The notes: a model not told the origin generated them from the letters alone. DNA of 51,305 bases from Streptomyces antimicrobicus (GCF_020532625.1 NZ_JAJAUY010000032.1:1-51305); one strand, 5' to 3'; shown: positions 36,852-45,605, numbered from the stretch's first letter. Made by a program: numbers and translations.

Positions 36852-37783
36852 TTTCCGATCTCCTTGGCGTAGCGGACCTCGGTCGCGCAGACCTCGTAGC
36901 CGAACCAGGTGTTCACGGCGAGCATCGGCGCGTTCGCGGTGTCGTTGCCGGTGAAGGCCTCCCGGTAGCCGGCCGCGCGGGCGCGGTGCAAGGAGGCCGT
37001 CTTGACGAGCTTGGCCAGGCCCCGGCCGCGGAAGGCGCGCAGCGTGCCGGTCATCCCGGAGGCGTAGCGGCCGGCGCCGTCGGTCAGGGCGGCGGTGAAG
37101 GCGGCCACGGTGCCGTCGACCAGCGCGACGGTGGTGAGCTCCTTGTCCAGGTCCGGGTTGTTCCACGTGTGCCGGACCCAGTCGGCGTAGTCGTCGAACT
37201 CGACCTCGACGTCACCCGGCTCGTCGGCCGTGGTCTCGGCGTCGGCCTCGAACAGCGGGCGCGGGTCGGCGGCGAAGGCCGAGGCCGGACGCAGTTCGAC
37301 CCCGGCCGGCAGCGGCGGGACCGGCGGCAGCGCGCCGCCCGCCAGGTCCAGGCGCAGGAAGTGCGCGGAGCGACTGGCGCGGTAGCCGCGGCGCTCGGCG
37401 AAGGCCCGGTACGCCGGCTCGTCCAGGACCCAGGCGAACACCTCGGCGGCGCCCTCTCCGGCCAGGTACGCCTCCGCGGCGGCCAGCAGGCCGCTGCCCG
37501 CCCCGAGGCCGCGCCCGGCCGGGTCGACGTAGGCGTTGACGAAGGACCGGCCGGGCTCGGGGCTGTCGTACGCGAGGCCGACCTGGGCGGTGCCGACGAT
37601 CCGGCCGTCGGCGGTCTCGGCGACCAGGACGCGGTAGCGCTTGGCGGGGTTGGCGCCGGCGAGCTCGAAGGCGACGCCGGCGGGGGTGCTCAGCAGGTAC
37701 GGCAGCGCCGCGCGGCGCACTCGTACGACGGACTCCACGTCCGCGGGGTCGGCGGGGCGGAGGTCGCGGATCACTACGGTCAT
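36848..37783 (-). CDS. GNAT acetyltransferase with two GNAT domains
   Basis: This 311-residue protein has two tandem GNAT folds. The first has the acetyl-CoA loop VDPAGRGLGAGSGLLAAAEA followed by the motif RRGYRASRSAHFLRLDL; the second has TGTLRAFRGRGLAKLVKTAS and ends FGYEVCATEVRYAKEIGK. The substrate is unknown. ATG 37783 is chosen; TAGCGT 9 nt upstream could be a -10 for a near-leaderless mRNA (GTG 37792 is the alternative). It is the first gene of a two-gene unit with the DUF402 gene and is divergent from the GntR gene. Confidence 0.88.
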   Translation of the reverse strand: MTVVIRDLRPADPADVESVVRVRRAALPYLLSTPAGVAFELAGANPAKRYRVLVAETADGRIVGTAQVGLAYDSPEPGRSFVNAYVDPAGRGLGAGSGLLAAAEAYLAGEGAAEVFAWVLDEPAYRAFAERRGYRASRSAHFLRLDLAGGALPPVPPLPAGVELRPASAFAADPRPLFEADAETTADEPGDVEVEFDDYADWVRHTWNNPDLDKELTTVALVDGTVAAFTAALTDGAGRYASGMTGTLRAFRGRGLAKLVKTASLHRARAAGYREAFTGNDTANAPMLAVNTWFGYEVCATEVRYAKEIGK

Positions 37784-37874
37784 ACGGCGCACGCTATGCG
37801 GGCGCTCCCGGTGGCCGCCCGCGATTTTCCCCGGCCCCCGGGCCGTAGGGCGGGGGAGTGGCAGAATCGGGCGC

Positions 37875-38264
37875 GTGACCTCGACGAACCTCAGGATCTC
37901 GCTCGACGCGGCGGCCGGCGCGGACGCCCCTTACGAACAGGTGCGCGCGCAGATCGCCGACCAGGCCAGGTCGGGCCGGCTGCCGGCCGGGTTCAAGCTC
38001 CCGACCGTGCGGGGGCTGGCGGAGGAACTGGGGCTGGCTGCCAACACCGTGGCCAAGGCGTACCGGGCGCTGGAGGCGGACGGGGTCATCGAGACGCGGG
38101 GGCGGCACGGGACGTTCGTCGCGGCGGCCGGGGACGCCGTGGCCCGCGAAGCCGCGGCCGCGGCGCAGGCCTTCGCCGAGCGGGCCGCCCGGCTCGGCCT
38201 GACCTTCGACGAAGCCACCGCCACGGCCCTGGCCGCCGTCCGGGCCCGCTACCGCCGGCCCTGA
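37875..38264 (+). CDS. YtrA-type GntR transcriptional regulator
   Basis: This 129-residue regulator has a winged-helix domain (PYEQVRAQIADQARSGRLPA, LPTVRGLAEELGLAANTVAK, ALEADGVIETRGRHGTFV) and only a short helical tail instead of a large effector domain, as in the YtrA subfamily. Such regulators usually control adjacent transporter genes, but none is adjacent here; the divergent GNAT-DUF402 unit is the nearest candidate target. GTG 37875 lies 7 nt after CAGAAT, consistent with a leaderless mRNA. Confidence 0.9.
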   Translation: MTSTNLRISLDAAAGADAPYEQVRAQIADQARSGRLPAGFKLPTVRGLAEELGLAANTVAKAYRALEADGVIETRGRHGTFVAAAGDAVAREAAAAAQAFAERAARLGLTFDEATATALAAVRARYRRP

Positions 38265-38285
38265 CCCGCCCGCCGGCCGGGCCTG

Positions 38286-39383
38286 CTACAGGTACAACCC
38301 CGCGTCCGAGCCGTTCGGTTGGGCGGGGAGGACGGCGGCCGGGCCCGAGCCGCGGCGCAAGGCGTAGAGCTCGGCCAGGGTGGCGCCGTCGCGGCCGACG
38401 CCTTCCTCCGTGCCCAGCCAGTCCACCGCCTCGCGGTGCGTCAGCTTGCCCACCTCGATCCGGGCCAGGCACCGCCCCGGCCGCACCACGGCCGGATGGA
38501 GCCGCTCCAGGTCCTCGTTGGTCGTCACGCCCACCAGCACGTTGCGGCCCTGCCCCAGCAGCCCGTCCGTCAGGTTCAGCAGCCGTGACAGCGCCTGCCC
38601 GGCCGTGTGCCGGGCCTCCCCGCGGATCAGTTCGTCGCAGTCCTCCAGCAGCAGCAGCCGCCAGCGGCCCTTGCTCGTGCCCTCGTCCTCGCCGATCGCG
38701 ATGTCCATCAGGTAGCCGACGTCGTTGAACAGCCGCTCCGGGTCCAGGACGCAGTCCACCTGGCACCAGTCCCGCCAGGACCGCGCCAGCGTCCGCAGCG
38801 CCGAGGTCTTGCCGGTCCCCGGCGGGCCGTGGAGCAGCAGCAGGCGGCCCGCGATGTCGTCGGGGGTGACCTTCATCAGCCGGTCCATGGCGGCGGCCAC
38901 CGGCGCGGTGTAGTTCGGCCGGACCTCCGCCCAGGTCCCCGCCGCGATCTGACGCGTCGTACGGTACGGGCCGCGGCGCGGCGAGACGTACCAGAAGCCC
39001 ATCGTGACGTTCTCCGGCTGCGGTTCGGGCTCGTCCTGCGCCCCGTCCGTCGCCTGGCCCAGCACGCTCTGCGCCAGCTCGTCGCTGACCGCTGTCACCG
39101 TCACGTCCGCGCCCCGGCTCCAGCGCGAGACGAGCATCGTCCAGCCCTCGCCCTCGGCCAGGGTGGCGCTGCGGTCGGTGTCGCGCGCCGCGCGCAGCAC
39201 CGTGGCGGCCGGCGGCAGCAGCGTGGCACCGGCCTTCACCCGTTCGATCGTGACGCTGTGCGAGTACGGCTGCTCACCGGAGGCGAACCGGCCGAGGAAC
39301 AGCGCGTCGACGACGTCCGACGGGGAGTCGCTGTCGTCGACGGTGAGCCGGATCGGCAGGGCGTCATGCGGGTTGGCTGGCAT
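38286..39383 (-). CDS. AAA ATPase with DUF5925 N-terminal domain
   Basis: This 365-residue protein has an N-terminal DUF5925 region (LPIRLTVDDSDSPSDVVDAL, FASGEQPYSHSVTIERVKAG) followed by a single AAA+ module. Walker A is HGPPGTGKTSALR, Walker B is RLLLLEDCDEL, sensor 1 is NVLVGVTTNED and the Arg finger region is HPAVVRPGRCLARIE. The role is unknown; it is likely a chaperone- or remodelling-type ATPase. ATG 39383 is chosen; ATG 39392 (MGAMPAN) is equally possible. Confidence 0.88.
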   Translation of the reverse strand: MPANPHDALPIRLTVDDSDSPSDVVDALFLGRFASGEQPYSHSVTIERVKAGATLLPPAATVLRAARDTDRSATLAEGEGWTMLVSRWSRGADVTVTAVSDELAQSVLGQATDGAQDEPEPQPENVTMGFWYVSPRRGPYRTTRQIAAGTWAEVRPNYTAPVAAAMDRLMKVTPDDIAGRLLLLHGPPGTGKTSALRTLARSWRDWCQVDCVLDPERLFNDVGYLMDIAIGEDEGTSKGRWRLLLLEDCDELIRGEARHTAGQALSRLLNLTDGLLGQGRNVLVGVTTNEDLERLHPAVVRPGRCLARIEVGKLTHREAVDWLGTEEGVGRDGATLAELYALRRGSGPAAVLPAQPNGSDAGLYL

Positions 39384-39517
39384 GGCGCCCATGATCCGGC
39401 ACGCGGTGCCCTCGTGCACCCGTGTTTCACCGGTTCGTTCGCCGGAACGGGTGCCCCCGTTTCGCCCGCCTTCCGGGTCATGTGCCGTGGCGGCGGCTTC
39501 CAAACGTGGTCCGGGGT

Positions 39518-39551
39518 GAAGATTCCGGCCGGATCTCCACCCTGAATCTTC
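39518..39551 (+). promoter_or_regulatory. Inverted repeat upstream of the SGNH lipase
   Basis: GAAGATTC (39518-39525) and GAATCTTC (39544-39551) are perfect inverted copies about 80 bp upstream of the lipase start, a candidate operator. Confidence 0.4.
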
Positions 39552-39629
39552 TTGGCATGAACACTTCCAGCCAGGGCTTGGCGCCGGTACCACATATGCG
39601 GCAGACAACCCCCACAAGGAGCCGCACCC

Positions 39630-40430
39630 ATGAAACTGTCGCGTTTCGCCGCCCTGGCCTCGTCCCTGTTACTCGCCACGGGGGCCGCCCTGTTCGGCGC
39701 CGGCCAGGCCTCGGCCGCGGCCGATTTCGGCTACGTCGCGCTCGGCGACTCGTACTCCTCCGGCGTCGGCGCCGGCAACTACGACAGCGCCAGCGGGAAC
39801 TGCAAGCGCACCACCCGCGCCTACCCCGCCCTGTGGGCCGCCGCCCACGCGCCCCAGAGCTTCGCCTTCACCGCCTGTTCGGGCGCCCGCACGGACGACG
39901 TGCTCTCCGGGCAGCTCGGACCGCTCAACTCCGGCACCGACCTCGTCAGCATCACCATCGGCGGCAACGACGCCGGCTTCGCGGACGTGATGACCACCTG
40001 CGTCCTGCAGTCGGAGGCCACGTGCCTGAGCCGCATCAACGAGGCGAAGGCCTACGTCACCAACACCCTCCCCGGCAAGCTCGACGCGGTCTACAACGCG
40101 ATCGACAGCCGCGCCCCGAACGCCCGGGTCGTGGTGCTCGGCTACCCCCGCTTCTACAAGCTGAACGGCACCTGCACCGCCGGCCTCAGCGAGACCGAAC
40201 GCGCCGCCATCAACGGCGCGGCCGACCACCTCAACGCCACGACGGCCAAGCGGGCCGCCGACCACGGCTTCACCTTCGCCTCCGTCGCCGGAGCGTTCAC
40301 CGGGCACGAGATCTGCTCCGGCAGTGCCTGGCTGCACAGCGTCAACTGGCTCAACATCGGCGAGTCGTACCACCCGACCGCCGCCGGGCAGTCGAGCGGC
40401 TACCTGCCGGTCTTCACGAACGCCGCGTAG
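39630..40430 (+). CDS. Secreted SGNH/GDSL lipase
   Basis: This 266-residue secreted esterase/lipase has a signal peptide ending ASAAA (near residue 30). Catalytic Ser is in block I ALGDSYSSGVG, the oxyanion Asn in block III ITIGGNDAGF, and the Asp/His pair region is near SYHPTAAGQ in block V. Six Cys suggest three disulphides as in S. rimosus lipase. Leu14 is encoded by TTA (39669-39671), the rare bldA codon, inside the signal peptide. AAGGAG at 39617-39622 precedes ATG 39630. A terminator hairpin follows at 40441. Confidence 0.94.
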   Translation: MKLSRFAALASSLLLATGAALFGAGQASAAADFGYVALGDSYSSGVGAGNYDSASGNCKRTTRAYPALWAAAHAPQSFAFTACSGARTDDVLSGQLGPLNSGTDLVSITIGGNDAGFADVMTTCVLQSEATCLSRINEAKAYVTNTLPGKLDAVYNAIDSRAPNARVVVLGYPRFYKLNGTCTAGLSETERAAINGAADHLNATTAKRAADHGFTFASVAGAFTGHEICSGSAWLHSVNWLNIGESYHPTAAGQSSGYLPVFTNAA

Positions 40431-40440
40431 GTCGCGGCCC

Positions 40441-40475
40441 GGGGAGGGTCCGGCCGATCGTGGCCGACCCTCCCC
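40441..40475 (+). terminator. Terminator of the SGNH lipase gene
   Basis: GGGGAGGGTCCGGCC pairs with GGCCGACCCTCCCC, with one bulged C, followed by TTCCC. It also faces the convergent kinase-like gene. Confidence 0.8.
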
Positions 40476-40489
40476 TTCCCACGTGCCGC

Positions 40490-41611
40490 TCAGCCCGGCT
40501 TCAGCAGGAGCCAGGCCGAGGCCGCCGCGACCGCCAGGACCGCCGCCAGCAGCGCCAGGACCGCCGCCGTCCGGCCGGGCGCCGTCCGTCCGGCCGCCGT
40601 CCGGCCGGGACCGGGCTGCCGGCCCGCCGCCGGAGCCGGGGCCGAGGCACCCGGGGCGGTCGCCGTCCCGTCGGTCCCGGCCGCACCCGCGGCCGGTGCC
40701 GCCGCCCGGACGCCGCCGGGCCGGGCCGGTCCGCCCCCGGCGGCCTCGTGCAGCAGCCGCGCCGTCTCCTGCGCCGACAGCCGTTCGGCCGGGTCGGTCC
40801 GCAGCAGGCCCGTCAGGACCGGCGTCAAGGGCCCCGCCCGGCGCGGCGGCTCGAACGCTGCCTCGACCAGCGCCCGCAGCGTCGCCGTCGGGCCGTCCCC
40901 GCGGAACGGCGGGCGGCCCTCCACCGCCGTGTACAGCAGGGCTCCCAGCGACCACAGGTCCGAGGCCGGGGTGGGCCGCAGGCCGAGGACGCGCTCCGGC
41001 GCCAGGAAGTCCGGGGCCGCGAGGTCCGGGGCCCCGACCTCCCGGGCGCCCGGCGGCCCTGGGGGCAGGGGCCGGTCCTCCTGCTCGCCCTCCTCGCGCA
41101 GGAGGCCGAAGCCGCCGAGGACCACCCGGCCGTCGTTGCCGAGCAGCACCCTCCCGGGGTGCAGTCCGCGGTGCAGCAGCCCCGCCGCGTGCGCGGCGCG
41201 CAGCGCGTCCAGCACCTGCGCCCCGACGTCCGCGGCCCGGCGGGGGGTCAGCGGTCCGTCGGCGGCCAGCACCTCCGCCAGCGTCAGGCCGCGCACCAGC
41301 TCCGTGACGATCCAGGGCCGGCCGTCGTCCGTGACCACGACGTCGAGGACGCCGAGCACCCCGGGGTGCCCGATCCGGGCCGTCGCCCGCGCCTCCCGCG
41401 CCAGCCGTTCGTACGTCGACCCGTACGGCGCCCCGTGGGCCGGCCCGGCCTCCGCGGCGGCCGGCCCGGCCGGGGGGCGGACCTCCTTGACCGCGACCTC
41501 GCCGCCCCGCTGCTCGTCGCGGGCGCGCCAGACCAGGCTCGTGGCGCCCCGTCCCAGTGGGTCCAGCAGGCGGTACCGGCCCGCCACGACACGTCCTGGT
41601 TCCTCGCTCAC
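40490..41611 (-). CDS. Ser/Thr kinase-fold pseudokinase with C-terminal membrane helix
   Basis: This 373-residue protein has the Hanks kinase fold: Gly loop LGRGATSLVWRA and Lys K42 (GEVAVKEV). The catalytic loop reads H147-R-G-L-H-P-G-R instead of HRDLKPxN, and the metal-binding DFG reads G167-F-G. Both catalytic Asp and the Asn are gone, so phosphotransfer is not expected. The APE-like APERVLGLRP and SDLWSLGALLYTAVEG segments are kept. A Pro/Ala linker leads to one transmembrane helix (AAVLALLAAVLAVAAASAWL) at the very end, with almost nothing outside. GTG 41611 has GGAGGGAG upstream. Confidence 0.9.
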   Translation of the reverse strand: MSEEPGRVVAGRYRLLDPLGRGATSLVWRARDEQRGGEVAVKEVRPPAGPAAAEAGPAHGAPYGSTYERLAREARATARIGHPGVLGVLDVVVTDDGRPWIVTELVRGLTLAEVLAADGPLTPRRAADVGAQVLDALRAAHAAGLLHRGLHPGRVLLGNDGRVVLGGFGLLREEGEQEDRPLPPGPPGAREVGAPDLAAPDFLAPERVLGLRPTPASDLWSLGALLYTAVEGRPPFRGDGPTATLRALVEAAFEPPRRAGPLTPVLTGLLRTDPAERLSAQETARLLHEAAGGGPARPGGVRAAAPAAGAAGTDGTATAPGASAPAPAAGRQPGPGRTAAGRTAPGRTAAVLALLAAVLAVAAASAWLLLKPG

Positions 41612-41821
41612 GCGCGCTCCCTCCGCGTCGCAGGGCCGTGACTCCACGTTAGCGCCGGGGGCCGCGTTCTGCCCCCGGTCGTCCCGCGACTCCCGGGTTC
41701 CTCCCCAAACCGCCCCGATTGTGCGGAGAGTGACGGTCGACTCCGCTGAGTAACCGTCAACTCCCCGTACGGACAGGGGTAATTCACACGACCGGGATAC
41801 CCGACTGCGACGCCGGGACGA

Positions 41822-41827
41822 TAGGGT
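41822..41827 (+). promoter_or_regulatory. Putative -10 for the 89-aa gene
   Basis: TAGGGT fits TANNNT, 45 bp upstream of ATG 41872. Between 41730 and 41770 the near-repeats GACGGTCGACTCC and AACCGTCAACTCC occur, a possible regulator-binding direct repeat. Confidence 0.4.
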
Positions 41828-41871
41828 TAACCTGCCCGGGCCGGGTGCCCTCGTACGGGTGGGGAGAGATC

Positions 41872-42141
41872 ATGGAACAGATAACGATGCGCAGCAGGCC
41901 GCCACGCGTGCCTGCCATCACGTGCGGCAGTAGCGCGACCAGTTCGCGCCTCGACCGCCACCTCGCCGTGCTGGGCGGACCCGCCGTCCCGCAGCGCGAG
42001 GTCGCCGAGGCGACCCTGCTGATGCGTGAGCTCACGTCCCGCGACCACACGCACCACCAGCGGAGCCGGAGCGCGCGCGTGTCGCTCTTCGCGCCGCTGC
42101 GCCGGCTGCGCCGCACGCTCTTCGGCAGCCGCCGCCACTAG
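41872..42141 (+). CDS. Small basic protein of unknown function
   Basis: This 89-residue protein has a good ribosome site (GGGGAGAG, 41861-41868). The sequence is Arg/Ser-rich with HLAVLGGPAVPQREVAEATL and a basic C-terminus (FAPLRRLRRTLFGSRRH) that could form an amphipathic, membrane- or nucleic-acid-binding helix. I recall similar short proteins in other Streptomyces but no assigned role. It is divergent from the pseudokinase gene. Confidence 0.65.
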   Translation: MEQITMRSRPPRVPAITCGSSATSSRLDRHLAVLGGPAVPQREVAEATLLMRELTSRDHTHHQRSRSARVSLFAPLRRLRRTLFGSRRH

Positions 42142-42154
42142 CCCCCGCCCCACC

Positions 42155-42176
42155 CCTCCCGGTCACGGCCGGGAGG
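42155..42176. terminator. Bidirectional terminator
   Basis: CCTCCCGG (42155-42162) pairs with CCGGGAGG (42169-42176) between the convergent small gene and the CaiB gene. Confidence 0.7.
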
Positions 42177-42201
42177 CGGCACCCACCGAACCCCGGCTCT
42201 C

Positions 42202-43413
42202 TCAGGCGATCACACCGTCCCGGCGCAGTGCCGAGATCTGCGCGCCCGTCATCCCCAGGGCGCGCAGCAGGGCATCGGTGTGCTCGCCGAGCGCGGGCAC
42301 CGCGCCCATCCGCGGTGCCGCGCCGTCCGGCAGCACGATCGGCGGCAGCAACGCCCGCAGCGGGCCCGCCGGTGTCTCCACCTCGCGCCAGCGGTCCCGC
42401 GCCGCGAGCTGGGGATGCCCGGCCAGCTGTGCCACGGAGTTCAGCCGTGCGCAGGCGATCCCGGCCGCCTCCAGGCGGGCCAGCGCCTCCGCCGCCTCCA
42501 GCCCGGCCAGCGCCTCGGCCACCACGGCGTCGGTCCCCTTCCGGTTCGCGGTCCGCGCCGCGTTCGTCGCGTACGCCGGATCGTCGGCCAACTCCGGCCG
42601 CCCCAGCACCTGTTGCGCGAGACGCCGCCATTCGCGGTCGTTCTGCACCGACAGCAGCACCCGGTCGCCGTCGGCGGTCCCGTACGCGTCGTAGGGGGCG
42701 ATCACCGCGTGCGCGAGGCCCGTGCGGACCGGCTGCTCCCCACCGTGCATGGTGTGGTGCAGCGGATGGCCCATCCACTCGGCGAGCGCGTCCAGCATCG
42801 AGACCTCCACGCGCCCGCCGCGCCCGGTCGTCCCGCGCCGCAGCAGCGCCGCCAGGACCCCGGAGAAGGCGTACATGGCCGCCGCGATGTCGGCGGCCGG
42901 AACACCCGCCTTGACCGGCTGCTCGGGCGTGCCGGTGACCGAGACCAGGCCCGCCTCGCACTGCACCAGCATGTCGTAGGCCCGCTTGTGCGCGTACGGG
43001 CCCTCGGGGCCGTAGCCGGAGATGTCGACCGCGACCAGCCGCTCGTACCGCGCGCACAGCGTCGCGGCGTCCAGGCCGAGACGGGCGGCCGCGCCCTGGG
43101 CCAGGTTCTGCACGAACACGTCCGCCCCGGCCAGCAGCCCGTGCAGCACCTGCCGCCCCCGCGGATCCTTCAGGTCCAGCGCGAGGGACTCCTTGCCGCG
43201 GTTGGCCCACACGAAGTGCGAGGCCAGGCCGCCCGCGGCGGTGTCGTAACCCCGGGCGAAGTCACCGCCGTCGGGACGCTCGACCTTGACGACGCGGGCG
43301 CCGAGGTCGGCGAGCTGCCGGGTGGCGAACGGTGCCGAGACGGCCTGCTCGACGGCGACGACGGTGATCCCGTCCAGGGGCAGCGGGGCCGGCATCGGGT
43401 TCATCGGTTCCAT
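42202..43413 (-). CDS. CaiB/BaiF family CoA transferase
   Basis: This 403-residue class-III CoA-transferase shows ADLGARVVKVERPDGGDFAR, ANRGKESLALDLKDPRGRQ, and the catalytic Asp in AYDMLVQCEAGLVSVTGTPE. It moves CoA between carboxylic acids, here of unknown identity. ATG 43413 is chosen (ATG 43404 and 43395 also in frame). The divergent TetR gene, 215 bp away, is a likely regulator. Confidence 0.92.
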   Translation of the reverse strand: MEPMNPMPAPLPLDGITVVAVEQAVSAPFATRQLADLGARVVKVERPDGGDFARGYDTAAGGLASHFVWANRGKESLALDLKDPRGRQVLHGLLAGADVFVQNLAQGAAARLGLDAATLCARYERLVAVDISGYGPEGPYAHKRAYDMLVQCEAGLVSVTGTPEQPVKAGVPAADIAAAMYAFSGVLAALLRRGTTGRGGRVEVSMLDALAEWMGHPLHHTMHGGEQPVRTGLAHAVIAPYDAYGTADGDRVLLSVQNDREWRRLAQQVLGRPELADDPAYATNAARTANRKGTDAVVAEALAGLEAAEALARLEAAGIACARLNSVAQLAGHPQLAARDRWREVETPAGPLRALLPPIVLPDGAAPRMGAVPALGEHTDALLRALGMTGAQISALRRDGVIA

Positions 43414-43631
43414 GACACCGATGCCTACAGGCTGACCGGGGGTGCTGTCACCACGGGCGGCAGGGACATCCACCGGTACGTCCGGATTCCGCACCTGCGG
43501 TGCCGGCGCCCCTCGCCACGCCGCTCCGCACGTCTTTCATCGACGCTCCGGACGACGGCGCCACCGCGAACGCCGCCGGGACCGCCGCCGGGACCGCGCT
43601 CGGGGTGCGTCCCTAGGATGGGGGCGAGGTG

Positions 43632-44360
43632 ATGACGAGCGTGACGGCAGCGAGCGGGCGACCCGCCGAACCCGAGGTGATCTGGACCCGCCCCCACCGG
43701 TCCGGCCGCGGCCCCCGGCCCGCGCACAGCCGCGAGTCGATCGCGGCGGAGGCGGTACGGATCGCCGACGCGGACGGCATCGACGCGGTCTCGATGCGGC
43801 GCGTCGCGGCCGGCGTCGGCGCGGGCACCATGTCCCTGTACAACTACGTGCCGCGCAAGGAGGACCTGTACGAGCTGATGGTCGACGCGGTGAGCGGCGA
43901 GTACGACCTGAGCGCGGCGCCCACCGGTGACTGGCGGGCCGACATGCTCGCGCTGGCCCGGCAGACCCGCGACCTGATGCGCCGCCACCCGTGGCTGCCG
44001 CGGCTGCTCACCCCCGTCCACGGCTTCAGCCCGAACGCCCTGCGCTACCTGGAGCACTGCCTGGAGTGCCTGGCTCCGCTGGACGCGCCGGACGGGGACA
44101 AGCTGGAGCTGGTGGCCGCCGTCAACGGCACGGTGGCCACCTTCGTCGGCAGCGAGCAGGCCCTCGCGGAACGCGCCCGGGCCCTGCCGTGGAGCGAGGC
44201 CGCCGAACAGCGGGTCCGCGCCGCCTACCTGGGCTCCCGGCTCGCCACCGGCGCGTACCCCCGGCTCGCCGCCGCCCTCGCCGGAGCCGGGGCGGCGATC
44301 CCCGCGCACGACGACGTCTTCGACCGGGTGGTGCTGCGGCTGCTGGGCGGCTGGGGCTGA
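43632..44360 (+). CDS. TetR-family transcriptional regulator
   Basis: This 242-residue regulator has an N-terminal helix-turn-helix (IADADGIDAVSMRRVAAGVG followed by AGTMSLYNYVPRKEDL) and a helical ligand domain of the tetracycline-repressor C-terminal type. TAGGAT (43614-43619) lies close to the start, suggesting a very short leader; a GTG at 43629 is the alternative start. The probable target is the divergent CaiB gene and its own promoter. Confidence 0.9.
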   Translation: MTSVTAASGRPAEPEVIWTRPHRSGRGPRPAHSRESIAAEAVRIADADGIDAVSMRRVAAGVGAGTMSLYNYVPRKEDLYELMVDAVSGEYDLSAAPTGDWRADMLALARQTRDLMRRHPWLPRLLTPVHGFSPNALRYLEHCLECLAPLDAPDGDKLELVAAVNGTVATFVGSEQALAERARALPWSEAAEQRVRAAYLGSRLATGAYPRLAAALAGAGAAIPAHDDVFDRVVLRLLGGWG

Positions 44361-44361
44361 G

Positions 44362-44448
44362 CCCGCCCCCGGCCCGGGTGTCGGATCGGCGCGAACCGGC
44401 CGCCCGCCCCCGGGCCCGGGTCAGATCAGGGCGAACTGGCCGCCCGGT
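44362..44448. repeat. 41-bp imperfect tandem duplication across a stop codon
   Basis: The stretch from 44362 (CCCGCCCCCGGCCCGGG...GGCCGCCCG) is repeated from 44403. The second copy contains the stop and last codons of the type ISP-like gene, so 41 bp of its 3' end was duplicated downstream. Confidence 0.55.
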
Positions 44449-45605
44449 CCCTCCTCGTGGTGGTCGAGCACCGAGGCCGGACGCCGTGCCCAGCGCGGCG
44501 CCGGCAGCACCCCGGCCGCCCGCAGCTCCGCCGCGGTCAGCGGCGGGCCGACGGTCAGCCCCGCCCGCGCCGGCTCCAGCTCCGCCAGCAGGGCCAGCGT
44601 GGTCACCAGGGCCAGCAGTTCCGACGTCCACGACTGCGGCCACTCGTCGGGGCCGAGCCCCTCCAGGCCGTCCAGTTCCCGGTGCGCGGTCCGCGCGGCG
44701 AACCACCGCTCCAGCACCCGCACCCCCGCCACCTCGTACTCCCAGGCGGCCGCCGGAACCGGCGAGACCGCCCCCGCGTCCAGGGACAGCGTCTCGGTCC
44801 CGGCGTCGTACGACAGGGCGGTCGGCCGGGCCGGCACAGCCTGGCGCACGTAGGGCCGCCGGCCGCCCGGCAGCCGCGGCGGCTCCCCGCCCCGGGCCCC
44901 GCGCAGCTGGATCCGCAGCAGCCGGTGGCCGAGTTCCACCCCGGCCCGCCACCGCTCGGCGTCGGCGGGCAGCGGCACCCGCAGCCCGCCCGGCCCCGGC
45001 CGGGCCGCGGCGAGCACCCAGCACAGCACCTCCTCCGGGGCGACCCAGGTCCCGTAGCGGGCGCCGAGCAGGTCCAGCAGGCCGGGGGCGAGGTTCGGCT
45101 CGGCGCCGCCGGGGCGGCGGTGCAGCGGGCGGACCCGGCCGGTCCGCCCGGCCGGCAGCAGGGCCGTGGCCACCACCCCCGGCCCCGCCTCCAGCAGGAA
45201 CAGCTGCTGCTCGTCCAGCACCCGCCACAGCTCCGGCCGGGCCGCGTCGATCAGCCGCTGGTCGGGCAGCAGCCACTGCTCGTCGAAGGGCTCGTGCAGC
45301 ACCCGTACCGGCTCCGGGCACGGACCGGGCGCGGCCGAGAACCGGCCGGTCGCCGTCCGCTGCCCGGGCAGCGCGGCGGCCCCCGCGTCGGGGGTCCGGG
45401 CCCGCGTCGGCCGGAACAGCCGCTCCCGTTCCGCCCCCTCCGCCCCGGTCAGCGCCGCCCAGCGGGCCCGCAGGGTGCCCGGGTCGGGCGCGGTCACCCA
45501 GGCCCGGCCGAGTCGCAGGCCCGGTACGGACCACGGGAGCAGCTCGTCCAGCAGGGGCCCGTCGTCGCAACCGGCGTTCTCGGTGTTGCTCGCACTCGCG
45601 CTCAC
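44421..45605 (-). CDS. Type ISP restriction-enzyme specificity-like protein, stand-alone
   Basis: This 394-residue protein resembles the C-terminal specificity region of actinobacterial type ISP restriction-modification enzymes: FDEQWLLPDQRLIDAARPEL, RVLDEQQLFLLEAG, PNLAPGLLDLLGARYG, then RVPLPADAERWRAGVELGHR, AVPARPTALSYDAGTETLSL, WEYEVAGVRVLERWF. The nuclease, helicase and methyltransferase parts (about 1,000 residues) are absent from the gene and from its neighbours. It may be a solitary DNA-binding protein or a fossil of a degraded system. The start is GTG or ATG near 45605 without a strong ribosome site. Confidence 0.75.
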   Translation of the reverse strand: MSASASNTENAGCDDGPLLDELLPWSVPGLRLGRAWVTAPDPGTLRARWAALTGAEGAERERLFRPTRARTPDAGAAALPGQRTATGRFSAAPGPCPEPVRVLHEPFDEQWLLPDQRLIDAARPELWRVLDEQQLFLLEAGPGVVATALLPAGRTGRVRPLHRRPGGAEPNLAPGLLDLLGARYGTWVAPEEVLCWVLAAARPGPGGLRVPLPADAERWRAGVELGHRLLRIQLRGARGGEPPRLPGGRRPYVRQAVPARPTALSYDAGTETLSLDAGAVSPVPAAAWEYEVAGVRVLERWFAARTAHRELDGLEGLGPDEWPQSWTSELLALVTTLALLAELEPARAGLTVGPPLTAAELRAAGVLPAPRWARRPASVLDHHEEGPGGQFALI

